Assembly: GCA_023429845.1 (NCBI GenBank)
Contig: JAEZCY010000016.1
Location: 1-9,892 of the forward strand
Direction: 5' to 3'
DNA: 9,892 nucleotides
From: Acidobacteriota bacterium
GTDB taxonomy: Bacteria > Acidobacteriota > Vicinamibacteria > Vicinamibacterales > Vicinamibacteraceae
Shown here: piece by piece, positions 1 to 7,547 of the stretch
Position numbering within the stretch: the stretch's first letter is position 1
Layout of the letters: each line of letters opens with the position of its first letter
Made by a program: the position numbers and the translations under genes
The notes under the pieces: generated by a model
What the model was told of the DNA's origin: nothing
What the model saw: the letters and a program-made list of their open reading frames with translations, nothing else
Databases searched by the model: none

Positions 1-522
1 ACGCCCGCCGCGGCGCTGCCCCTGGTCGCGCTGCTCGTCATCTTCGGCGCCATGGCCGCTGAAGCCCGTCGCGCCGGGGCCAACGAACGGGCGCTGCGCG
101 CGGCCGGCGCGCGCGCCGTGCCCGATCCCGGTTATCCCTGGATGCAGGTGGCCTATCCCGCAGGTTTCCTTGCGGTCTGCCTCGAAGGGTGGCTGCGAGG
201 CGGCGTCTGGGACGCGTGGGCCGCCGCCGGCCTGGCGGTGTTCCTCGCCGGCAAGACCATCAAGTACGCCGCAGTGGCTGCGCTCGGGCCGCGATGGACG
301 TTTCGCGTGATCGTCCTGCCCGGGGCGCCGCTGGTATCGCACGGCATCTACCGGGTCCTCCGGCACCCGAACTACGTCGGCGTCGCCGGCGAAGTGCTCG
401 GCAGCGCCTTGTGGATGCGCGCCCCGATCGCCGGTACCCTGTTTGCCGTGACGTTCGCTCTCATCCTCCTCCGGCGTATCCATGTCGAAGAGCGCGCACT
501 GGGTCTGGCTCCCCGCGCATGA
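1..522 (+). CDS. ICMT/YpbQ-like isoprenylcysteine carboxyl methyltransferase family protein, 5'-truncated
   Basis: The reading frame is open from the first base, so the true start lies upstream; an internal ATG at 52 is unlikely to be the start because the preceding codons already encode a hydrophobic helix (ALPLVALLVIFGA). The visible 173 residues contain about four to five membrane segments. The family signature is clear: HGIYRVLRHPNY at codons 114-125, and the EE pair in HVEERAL at codons 163-164. In the family these regions bind S-adenosylmethionine and the isoprenoid-like or lipid acceptor. The protein stops a few residues after the EE motif, like the short Bacillus YpbQ/BpsB type (about 168 residues), so little of the N-terminus is probably missing. 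YpbQ methylates alkylpyrone lipids made by a neighbouring type III polyketide synthase. The same substrate here is only an inference, since the upstream gene is not visible. The stop overlaps the next gene's start (ATGA), indicating translational coupling. Confidence 0.85.
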   Translation, partial: TPAAALPLVALLVIFGAMAAEARRAGANERALRAAGARAVPDPGYPWMQVAYPAGFLAVCLEGWLRGGVWDAWAAAGLAVFLAGKTIKYAAVAALGPRWTFRVIVLPGAPLVSHGIYRVLRHPNYVGVAGEVLGSALWMRAPIAGTLFAVTFALILLRRIHVEERALGLAPRA

Positions 523-1982
523 GCGTCCCGCATCCTGACCGTATCGCGCGTCCCTGGTGGGTCCGCCTGCTCGACGTGACCATCATGGTGGCGGCGGTGC
601 TGCTGCTCTCGGCGCTGCTCACCGGGGGCGTCCGTGTGCGCTTCGACCACGTGCGCATCACGGCGGAGTCGCCCTGGAAGCTGGCATTGGTGATGACCGG
701 CCTGCTCGCGCTGCGATCCTTCGCGTGGCGGCACGACACGTGGTGGGCGCTCACCGCCACGAGGCTCCGCCGCATCGTCGCTGATCGCGGCCTGCGTCGG
801 GCGCTGCCGTGGGTGGTGACGACACGCCTCGTCGTGCTCTACACGGCGTACCTCAGTGTCATCGTGATCGGGTACCCCCAGGGCGGGCCGCCCTTCCGCA
901 CCTCCGACAACGAGTTCGGCAACCTGTTCGCGCGCTGGGACGCGGGCTGGTACGTCGGGATCGCCGAGAGCGGCTACAACTACTGGGGCAACGCGCGTGC
1001 GCAGACCAACGTCGCTTTCTTCCCGGCTTACCCGTACACGATGCGTGCGGCCGCCGCGCTGCTCGGTGCGCGCTGGGGATCCCCCGACCAGCCGACCGAA
1101 TCGTTCGATGCCTTCACCGAGCGACGTCACGTCCGGCTGCTCCAGGCCGGGGCGCTCGTGTCCGTGTTCGCGTTCACGGGCGCGCTCGTCTACCTGTTCC
1201 GCCTTGCACGGGACCTGACCGACTCCGAAGAAGCGGCCGGCAGCGCGGTCGCACTCGCGGCCACGTACCCGTTCGCCTTCTTCTATGGCGCCGTGTACAC
1301 GGAAGGGCTGTTCCTGTTGTGTGCCGTTGGCGCCTTCCATCATTTCAGGCGACGGCAATGGGCGATCGCGGCAGCGTTCGGTCTCGTGGCGGGACTCTCG
1401 CGCCCGAACGGCTGCCTCTTGAGCGTGCCGCTGGGCCTGATGGCGCTCGATGCATGGCGGCGCGACGACTACCGCTGGCAGACACTCGCGGCCGCCTTGC
1501 CGAGCGCCGCCTCCGCCGGCCTCGGCATGCTCGCATTCACCTGGTGGCTCCACGCGCAGACCGGTGAGTGGTTCCTCTGGATGAAGGCGCATGGCGCATG
1601 GGGGCGCCAGTTCAGCGGTGTGCACGTGCTGGTCCAGCAGCGATGGCAGGACCTGAGAGGCATGGGGCTGTACGGCTACTCGGTCGTGCACGCCGTCGAG
1701 ATCCTGAACATGGCCGCGACACTCCTGGCCATCGGGGTGAGTTGGCCGGTCGCCAGGCATCTCGGGGTGGCGTCGAGCGCCTTCGTGCTCGTGACGGTCC
1801 TGCCCCCCCTCTTCATGGGCGGGTTCCTCTCGATGGGCCGCGTCACCTCGACGCTCTTTCCCATCTTCATCTATCTCGGGTGGCGCGTGCGCGGACCGGC
1901 GCTCACGCATGTGCTTGTCGCCACGTGCGGCCTCCAGGTCGCCCTCGCGATCATGCACTTCACGTGGCGGCAGGTGTTCTGA
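519..1982 (+). CDS. PIG-V-like GT-C mannosyltransferase family membrane protein
   Basis: This predicted polytopic inner-membrane glycosyltransferase of 487 residues would use a polyprenyl-phosphate-linked sugar on the periplasmic side, as GT-C enzymes do. After two N-terminal hydrophobic segments comes the motif RWDAGWYVGIAESGYNY (from R139), then NVAFFPAYPYTMR. Both are typical of the bacterial members of the PIG-V/mannosyltransferase family; the Asp of RWD (D141) is the likely catalytic base by analogy. Further downstream are YPFAFFYGAVYTEGLFLL and GLSRPNG, also matching family positions, and several C-terminal membrane helices. The start at 519 is chosen because it overlaps the upstream stop as ATGA and gives a sensible N-terminus. 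The frame is open further upstream to 189, but that part overlaps the methyltransferase gene and reads as Arg-rich out-of-frame sequence. The sugar and acceptor are unknown. Coupling to the methyltransferase suggests both act on the same lipid or glycan, which is an inference. Confidence 0.85.
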   Translation: MSVPHPDRIARPWWVRLLDVTIMVAAVLLLSALLTGGVRVRFDHVRITAESPWKLALVMTGLLALRSFAWRHDTWWALTATRLRRIVADRGLRRALPWVVTTRLVVLYTAYLSVIVIGYPQGGPPFRTSDNEFGNLFARWDAGWYVGIAESGYNYWGNARAQTNVAFFPAYPYTMRAAAALLGARWGSPDQPTESFDAFTERRHVRLLQAGALVSVFAFTGALVYLFRLARDLTDSEEAAGSAVALAATYPFAFFYGAVYTEGLFLLCAVGAFHHFRRRQWAIAAAFGLVAGLSRPNGCLLSVPLGLMALDAWRRDDYRWQTLAAALPSAASAGLGMLAFTWWLHAQTGEWFLWMKAHGAWGRQFSGVHVLVQQRWQDLRGMGLYGYSVVHAVEILNMAATLLAIGVSWPVARHLGVASSAFVLVTVLPPLFMGGFLSMGRVTSTLFPIFIYLGWRVRGPALTHVLVATCGLQVALAIMHFTWRQVF

Positions 1983-2032
1983 GCCGCGTCAGACCATCCG
2001 AACGCGCTGCCGACTCGTCCAAGTGGAATCCA

Positions 2033-2067
2033 CCGGCGTCGCCGAGCATGCCGCTGGCGCTCGCCGG
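2033..2067 (+). other. GC-rich imperfect hairpin between the two transcription units
   Basis: CCGGCG (2033-2038) pairs with CGCCGG (2062-2067). Inside, GCCGAGC (2041-2047) pairs with GCTGGC (2053-2058), with one bulged G and a five-base loop. No T-tract follows, so it is not a canonical intrinsic terminator. It lies between the glycosyltransferase stop and the next promoter, where a weak terminator would be expected. In DNA this GC-rich such pairing can arise by chance. Confidence 0.3.
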
Positions 2068-2087
2068 GAGGGGCTCGGACGTGTGCA

Positions 2088-2093
2088 TATAAT
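2088..2093 (+). promoter_or_regulatory. Consensus -10 promoter element (TATAAT) for the protease/MoxR operon
   Basis: A perfect TATAAT sits in very GC-rich sequence 62 bases before the preferred start of the TPR-protease gene and about 105 bases after the glycosyltransferase stop. A TG lies two bases upstream, one base off the extended -10 spacing. No recognisable TTGACA-like -35 box is visible at the 16-18 base spacing (the region reads CGGGAG). Transcription would be expected to begin near 2099-2101. The assignment is by match to the sigma-70-type consensus and by position. Confidence 0.55.
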
Positions 2094-2154
2094 GCCGGCA
2101 CAGGCGCAGATGACGCGGTTGCGCGCCACGGGCGCAAGAACAGCCCGCCACGCG

Positions 2155-4713
2155 ATGCGGTCCGCGGGCCGCGTCGGACTCGTCGGCGCCGGGGTGTGCC
2201 TGCTTGCCTGTGGCGCGTTCGCGCAAGCACCGGCGTTCACCGTGCCTCGGCTGATTCCCCAGTCCGAAGCCGCACAGCAGCCGCAGGTCGAGGCCGTGCC
2301 GGCGTGGCACACGCTGCTCGTCAACGGCAAGTTCGACGAGGCGCGCGCCGCCGCCGGCGACCAGCCGTGGGTGGACGCCTACATCCGGGGCCGGATGGCG
2401 GAGCGCCGTGGCGCCTACGACGAGGCCGAGCAGGCCTGGCAAGAGGCGTTGGCATCCGAACCGGCTGGCGAGCCCGCCCTCGCGCTTGCCGAGCTGCTGA
2501 CCCGTACGGGCCGGGGCGAGGCGGCGCTCCCGCTCTGGCACGCGGTGTTGCGCGTCGTGCAGACGCAGCGGACACCCGTGGCGATGAGCCGCGCGGCCCG
2601 TGCGGCGCAGGCACTCGATCAGGTGCGCCTCGCCAACGCCTACTACCAGACCGCCGCGAACATGGCGCCCGACGACCCGCGGGTCCACACCGGGTGGGGC
2701 GACCTCTTCCTCGAGAAGTTCAACGAGCCCGAAGCGCGCGCGTCGTATGAAACCGCGCTGAAGGCCGATGCCCAGTACGTGCCCGCGCTCGTGGGGTTGG
2801 CGCGCACGCTGGCCGACAGCAATCCCGGCGCGGCTGAAGCCGCAGCGCGTCGGGCGCTCGCGATCGATCCTGCGCAACCGGAAGCGCTGCTCCTGCTCGC
2901 GTCCGAAGCCATGGATGCCAGCAAGCGCGACGACGCACGGGCGGCACTGACCACGGTGCTGTCGATCAATGCTCGGCATCAGGACGCGCTGGCGTTGTCG
3001 GCCGCCCTCGCGCAGATCGAGGACCGTCACGACGACGTGACGCGGTTCACCCAGCAGGCGCTGGCCGTGCATCCCCGCAACGCCGACGTCCCCCGCATCG
3101 TCGGTGAACGCGTCGCCCGGCAGTACCGCTTCGACGAAGCGGTGCGTTTCCTGCGCGACGCCGTGGCCCTGGACCCGCAAAACAGTCGTGCGCAGGCGTC
3201 GCTGGGGTTGCACCTGTTGCGAACGGGTGAGGAGGAGGAGGCGCGCAAGGCGCTCGACGCCGCGTTCGCGATCGACCCGTTCGACAAGGTCACCTACAAC
3301 CTGCTCGAACTGCTCGACACACTGGACGGCTTCGTCACCGTGCCCGGGCAGAACCTGACGGTAAAGCTGCATCCGCAGGAAGCACCGCTGCTTCAGCCAT
3401 ACCTCGTGCCGCTGGCCGAGCAGGCGCTCTCCGATCTGTCCAGGCGCTACGAGTTCACGCCGCAGGGCCCCATCCTGGTCGAGGTCTTTCCGCGCCACGA
3501 CGACTTCGCCGTGCGGACGATGGGGCTGCCGGGCATGCACGGCGCCCTCGGTGCCTGTTTCGGACGCGTCGTCACGATGGATTCGCCCAAGGCGCGCCCA
3601 CCCGGTTCGTTCAACTGGGCGGCAACCCTGTGGCACGAACTGGCGCACGTCATCACGCTGCAGATGTCGGGGAACCGCCTGCCGCGCTGGCTGAGCGAGG
3701 GCATCTCGACATTCGAGGAGATGCGAGCCCGCCCGGGCTGGGGCAGGGAGTCGGAGCTGCTGTTCGCGCAGGCGTACGCGTCGGGACGCCTGCTCCCGCT
3801 TGCCGATCTGAACAGCGGCTTCACCCGCATCGATACGATCAATCTCGCGTACCAGCAGGCCGCCGTGCTCGTGGCGCACCTCGTCGAGGCGCACGGCGAG
3901 GCGAAGCTGCGGGACTTCGTGCGCAGTTTCGGCAGGGGCGTGAGCGACACCGAGGCCCTCCAGGCGGCGTATGGCCGCACCTGGGCGACGCTCCAGCCGG
4001 AGTTCGACGCGTATGTGAAGGGGCAGTACGACGCGGTGGCGCCGGCGTTGACCGATGTGGACGACGCGCCACCTGGGCGCAACGCCACGGCTGCCGAGTG
4101 GCTGGCCTTCGCCGACAGGCATGAGGGCAACTTCCGCACGCAGATGGTTGCTGCCTCGCCGTTGCTGCGCCTCGGCGACCTGGCTGCGGCGCGCACGGTC
4201 CTGGAGCGCGCGGCGGCACTCGTCCCGTTCGCGGTCGGGGAAGCGAGCCCGTGGCGTCTGCTGGTGACGACCGCGGTGAAGCAGGGTCGTCAGGACGACG
4301 CGCGGCGGTTCCTGGAGCACGTGCTGGACCACGACCACACTGCCGTGCAGTCGCTGCGGCAGCTGCTCACCGTGGCGCGCGCACCGGAGGACGCGGCGCT
4401 TCGGCAACGGACCGCCGAGCGGCTGATCGAAGTCGATCCGTTCGATGCGTCGGCGCATTCGGTGCTGGGTGAGCTGGCGCTGGCGCGTGGCGAGATCGCG
4501 CTGGCGCTGCGGGAACTGCAGGCGGCCGTGGACGCCGGCCCGGCCAATCCGGCCGAAGCGCTGACGTCGCTCGCCGAGGCCACGCTCGGGACGGGCCAGC
4601 GCGACGCGGCGAAGAAGCATCTCATCAGGGCGCTCGAGACGACTCCCCGCCACGAGCGGGCACAGGAACTGCTGCTGCGGATCGTGGACGAACCGGGAGG
4701 GCAGGAGCCATGA
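2155..4713 (+). CDS. Secreted TPR protein with embedded gluzincin (peptidase MA-like) metalloprotease domain
   Basis: With the start at 2155 the product is 852 residues. It opens with a signal peptide (MRSAGR, hydrophobic core VGLVGAGVCLLAC, then AFAQA), so it is predicted to be exported. Residues about 55-395 are tetratricopeptide-type repeats, with units such as NAYYQTAANMAPDDP and AARRALAIDPAQPEALLLLA. Residues about 400-610 form a zinc-peptidase domain: HELAH at 494-498 supplies two zinc-ligand His and the catalytic Glu, and E515 in PRWLSEG is the probable third ligand. All expected active-site residues are present. This layout matches peptidase-MA-like gluzincins. Residues about 680-850 are further TPR-like helices. 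In-frame ATGs at 2092 and 2110 are alternatives; 2092 lies inside the TATAAT box, and codons from about 2122 to 2148 include A-ending and rare ones (GCA AGA ACA) unlike the rest. The stop overlaps the DUF4159 start. Substrate unknown. Confidence 0.85.
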   Translation: MRSAGRVGLVGAGVCLLACGAFAQAPAFTVPRLIPQSEAAQQPQVEAVPAWHTLLVNGKFDEARAAAGDQPWVDAYIRGRMAERRGAYDEAEQAWQEALASEPAGEPALALAELLTRTGRGEAALPLWHAVLRVVQTQRTPVAMSRAARAAQALDQVRLANAYYQTAANMAPDDPRVHTGWGDLFLEKFNEPEARASYETALKADAQYVPALVGLARTLADSNPGAAEAAARRALAIDPAQPEALLLLASEAMDASKRDDARAALTTVLSINARHQDALALSAALAQIEDRHDDVTRFTQQALAVHPRNADVPRIVGERVARQYRFDEAVRFLRDAVALDPQNSRAQASLGLHLLRTGEEEEARKALDAAFAIDPFDKVTYNLLELLDTLDGFVTVPGQNLTVKLHPQEAPLLQPYLVPLAEQALSDLSRRYEFTPQGPILVEVFPRHDDFAVRTMGLPGMHGALGACFGRVVTMDSPKARPPGSFNWAATLWHELAHVITLQMSGNRLPRWLSEGISTFEEMRARPGWGRESELLFAQAYASGRLLPLADLNSGFTRIDTINLAYQQAAVLVAHLVEAHGEAKLRDFVRSFGRGVSDTEALQAAYGRTWATLQPEFDAYVKGQYDAVAPALTDVDDAPPGRNATAAEWLAFADRHEGNFRTQMVAASPLLRLGDLAAARTVLERAAALVPFAVGEASPWRLLVTTAVKQGRQDDARRFLEHVLDHDHTAVQSLRQLLTVARAPEDAALRQRTAERLIEVDPFDASAHSVLGELALARGEIALALRELQAAVDAGPANPAEALTSLAEATLGTGQRDAAKKHLIRALETTPRHERAQELLLRIVDEPGGQEP
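4695..4707 (+). promoter_or_regulatory. Purine-rich ribosome binding region for the DUF4159 gene
   Basis: GGGAGG (4695-4700) ends nine bases before the ATG at 4710, followed by a second AGGAG (4703-4707) that is too close to the start to act optimally. The site lies inside the last codons of the protease gene. It supports start choice at 4710 and indicates the overlapping gene can be initiated independently as well as by coupling. Confidence 0.6.
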
Positions 4714-5507
4714 GTGTGCCCGGGCGGCTGCGATTGGTTGTCGTCGCGGCGTGTGTCGCGTCGGGGCTGCTGGGCACGGCGATCGTGCCGCACGTGTGGG
4801 CGCAGTTCGCGGAGCCGGACCCGCGTTTCGCGGGCCTTCGCTGGCAATTCACCCGGATCCGCTACGACGCGCACAACGCGCAGTCGTTCCGCGCCCGCTA
4901 CTGGAGCGACTCGTGGGCGATCGATGGTCCGGCTGCCGAGCAGAATCTGTCGCGGCGCCTGAAGTCGGTCACCGCAATCGACGTGGGCGAGCCCACGGTG
5001 GTGCGGCTCGAGGATCCCGAGCTGTTCAACCATCCCTGGATCTATTTCGTCGAACCGGGAACACTCCGCTTGAACGAGAGCGAGGTCCCGGTGCTGCGCG
5101 AGTTCCTGTTGCGCGGCGGCACGGCGGTGATGGACGACTTCCACGGCGACGTCGAGATGGCGAACGTCGAAGACGAGATGAAGCGGGTGTTCCCGGAGCG
5201 GAAGATCGTCACGCTGCCGTCCTCCCATCCGGTGTTCTCGTGCTTCTACCAGATCGACGGCTACCCGCAGGTGCCGGGCCTCGGCTCGTTCTTCGCGGGA
5301 CGCACGTGGGAGAAGGGCGGCATCACGCCGGAACTGCGGGCCATCGAGGACGACAACGGGCGCGCCATGGTGCTGATGAACTGGAACACGGACATGGGGG
5401 ACGGCTGGGAGTGGTCCAATGCCGAGCAGTACCCCGGGTACATACAGCACACCGCCCAGGCGTATCGGATGATGATCAACGAGATCATCTACTCGCTCAC
5501 GCACTAG
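4710..5507 (+). CDS. Secreted stand-alone DUF4159 domain protein
   Basis: This 265-residue protein has an N-terminal signal peptide (MSVPGRLR, hydrophobic stretch to IVPHVWA, probable cleavage near residue 31). The rest is one DUF4159 domain. Recognised features are FTRIRYD near the start, the DPELF motif at 102-106 followed by HPWIYFV, RGGT at 135-138, DDFHG at 142-146, a VFPERKIVTLPSSHPVF segment, IEDDNGRAMVLMNWNTDMGD, and a C-terminal segment ending in IIYSLTH. The fold is thought to resemble class I glutamine amidotransferases. No catalytic nucleophile is evident: the only Cys of the mature protein is in the HPVFSCFYQI stretch, so a binding rather than enzymatic role is likelier. The gene overlaps the protease stop as ATGA. 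DUF4159 genes commonly accompany MoxR/DUF58/BatA genes, as here; their biochemical role is unknown. Confidence 0.88.
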   Translation: MSVPGRLRLVVVAACVASGLLGTAIVPHVWAQFAEPDPRFAGLRWQFTRIRYDAHNAQSFRARYWSDSWAIDGPAAEQNLSRRLKSVTAIDVGEPTVVRLEDPELFNHPWIYFVEPGTLRLNESEVPVLREFLLRGGTAVMDDFHGDVEMANVEDEMKRVFPERKIVTLPSSHPVFSCFYQIDGYPQVPGLGSFFAGRTWEKGGITPELRAIEDDNGRAMVLMNWNTDMGDGWEWSNAEQYPGYIQHTAQAYRMMINEIIYSLTH

Positions 5508-5508
5508 A

Positions 5509-5545
5509 CTCGCGACGCGAGACGACCGCAGCACTGCAGCTGCAG
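5509..5545 (+). other. Palindromes in the DUF4159-MoxR gap
   Basis: The 90-base gap 5508-5597 is the only sizeable break within the long operon. Directly after the stop is CTCGCGACGCGAG (5509-5521), an inverted repeat with six-base arms around one A. A perfect 12-base palindrome, CTGCAGCTGCAG, follows at 5534-5545. Neither has a T-tract, so a Rho-independent terminator is not supported. They could be an operator, an mRNA processing site or chance; no clear promoter was recognised in the gap. Confidence 0.3.
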
Positions 5546-5588
5546 GCTATCTGAAGGAGCGGCCGCCGATCCGGATGGCCCGACTGTC

Positions 5589-5593
5589 GAGGA
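5589..5593 (+). promoter_or_regulatory. Ribosome binding site for the GTG-initiated MoxR gene
   Basis: GAGGA lies four bases before the GTG at 5598. It decides the non-ATG start, because the nearby ATG at 5575 is in a different frame. The spacing is slightly short. Confidence 0.5.
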
Positions 5594-5597
5594 ACAC

Positions 5598-6635
<1,038 letters not shown>

Positions 6636-6636
6636 C

Positions 6637-7545
6637 ATGGCCGCGCCTGCGCCAGGTCCCTCCCGGTTCCTGTCGCCCGAGATCGTGGCCGGGCTCGGCA
6701 CGCTCGAGCTGAAGGCGCGCACCATCGTCGAGGGGCTCCTGCTGGGGCTGCACCGCAGTCCGTACCGCGGCTCGAGCGTCGAGTTCGCCGAATACCGTCA
6801 GTACATGCCCGGCGACGACCCGGGCACGGTGGACTGGAAGGTCTACGCGCGCAGCGACCGCCACTACGTCAAGAAGTTCGAGCACGACACGAACGTCCAG
6901 GTGCAGTTGCTGCTCGACGTCAGTGCGTCGATGGCCTACGGCAGCGGCGCCGCCATGACCAAGCTGCACTACGCGCAGTGCCTGGTCGCCGCCCTGGCGT
7001 ACCTGCTCAGCGGCCAGCGCGACGCCGTCGCGCTGGGCATCTACGACGACCGGTTGCGCGAGTACGTGCCGGCCGCCGTCAAAGCGGGCCAGTTGACCCG
7101 ACTGCTGGTCACGCTGGATCACGCGCAGCCCGGCGCGCGCTCCGATACGGCGGCCGCCCTGCAGCAGGTGGCCGACCGGCTGCGCCGGCGCGGCCTCGTC
7201 GTGGTCTGCTCGGATCTGCTCGACGATCAGCCACGCGTCATCGAAGGCCTGCGCCTCCTGCGCGCCCGCGGCATGGAAGTCGTGGTCTTCCACGTGCTGG
7301 ACGACGCGGAGCTGACGTTCCCGTTCGAGCACGCCGGCACGTTCCGCGACGTGGAAACGGGTGAGGAAGTGCTGACGCACGGACCCTCGGCGCGCGCCGC
7401 GTACCTCGATGCGGTCAACCGCTGGCGCGAGGCGTACGCCGCCGAGCTGCGCGCCGCCGGCATCGACTACCAGCTCGCCCCCACCGGGACGCCTCTCGAT
7501 CTGTCGCTGCTCGGCTGGCTGGGCCGACGAGGAAGGGCGCTCTAG
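6637..7545 (+). CDS. DUF58 domain protein with VWA-type metal site
   Basis: The product has 302 residues, no signal peptide and no convincing membrane helix, so it is predicted cytoplasmic. The DUF58 signature is YRGSSVEFAEYRQYMPGDD starting at residue 43, leading into DWKVYARSD. A VWA-like fold then starts with DVSASM (D94, S96, S98), the DxSxS metal-ion-dependent adhesion site pattern. A later VVVCSDLLDD provides the usual second acidic cluster, and GMEVVVFHVLD a late core strand. The length matches the compact DUF58 proteins that follow MoxR genes. It starts one base after the MoxR stop without a strong Shine-Dalgarno, which implies translational coupling. It probably binds the MoxR ring as an adaptor or client; this comes from family context, as no interaction can be seen in the sequence. 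Confidence 0.93.
   Translation: MAAPAPGPSRFLSPEIVAGLGTLELKARTIVEGLLLGLHRSPYRGSSVEFAEYRQYMPGDDPGTVDWKVYARSDRHYVKKFEHDTNVQVQLLLDVSASMAYGSGAAMTKLHYAQCLVAALAYLLSGQRDAVALGIYDDRLREYVPAAVKAGQLTRLLVTLDHAQPGARSDTAAALQQVADRLRRRGLVVVCSDLLDDQPRVIEGLRLLRARGMEVVVFHVLDDAELTFPFEHAGTFRDVETGEEVLTHGPSARAAYLDAVNRWREAYAAELRAAGIDYQLAPTGTPLDLSLLGWLGRRGRAL
7529..7537 (+). promoter_or_regulatory. Ribosome binding site for the BatA/VWA gene
   Basis: GAGGAAGGG lies ten bases before the ATG at 7548 and inside the end of the DUF58 gene. It supports the 7548 start over earlier in-frame codons that overlap the DUF58 gene. Confidence 0.55.
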
Positions 7546-7547
7546 TC

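Noticed and set aside
189..518. N-terminal extension of the glycosyltransferase starting at 189
   Set aside because: The added residues are an Arg-rich out-of-frame reading of the methyltransferase gene; ATG 519 with ATGA overlap is far more plausible.
372..1958. Minus-strand open frame of about 528 codons opposite the glycosyltransferase
   Set aside because: Composition is dominated by Arg, Glu, His and Gly without family motifs, whereas the + strand frame encodes membrane helices and family signatures.
2033..2067. Intrinsic terminator after the glycosyltransferase gene
   Set aside because: A hairpin is present, but it has a bulge and an internal loop and is not followed by a T-tract, so only a structural feature is reported.
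1960..4653. Long minus-strand open frame of about 897 codons opposite the protease gene
   Set aside because: It is rich in Arg, His and Gln with no recognisable domain, and lies antisense to a gene with clear TPR and HExxH motifs. Such long antisense frames are expected in very GC-rich DNA.
4710..5507. Active glutamine amidotransferase function for the DUF4159 protein
   Set aside because: No nucleophile elbow or catalytic Cys-His-Glu set is recognisable; only the general fold relationship is suggested.
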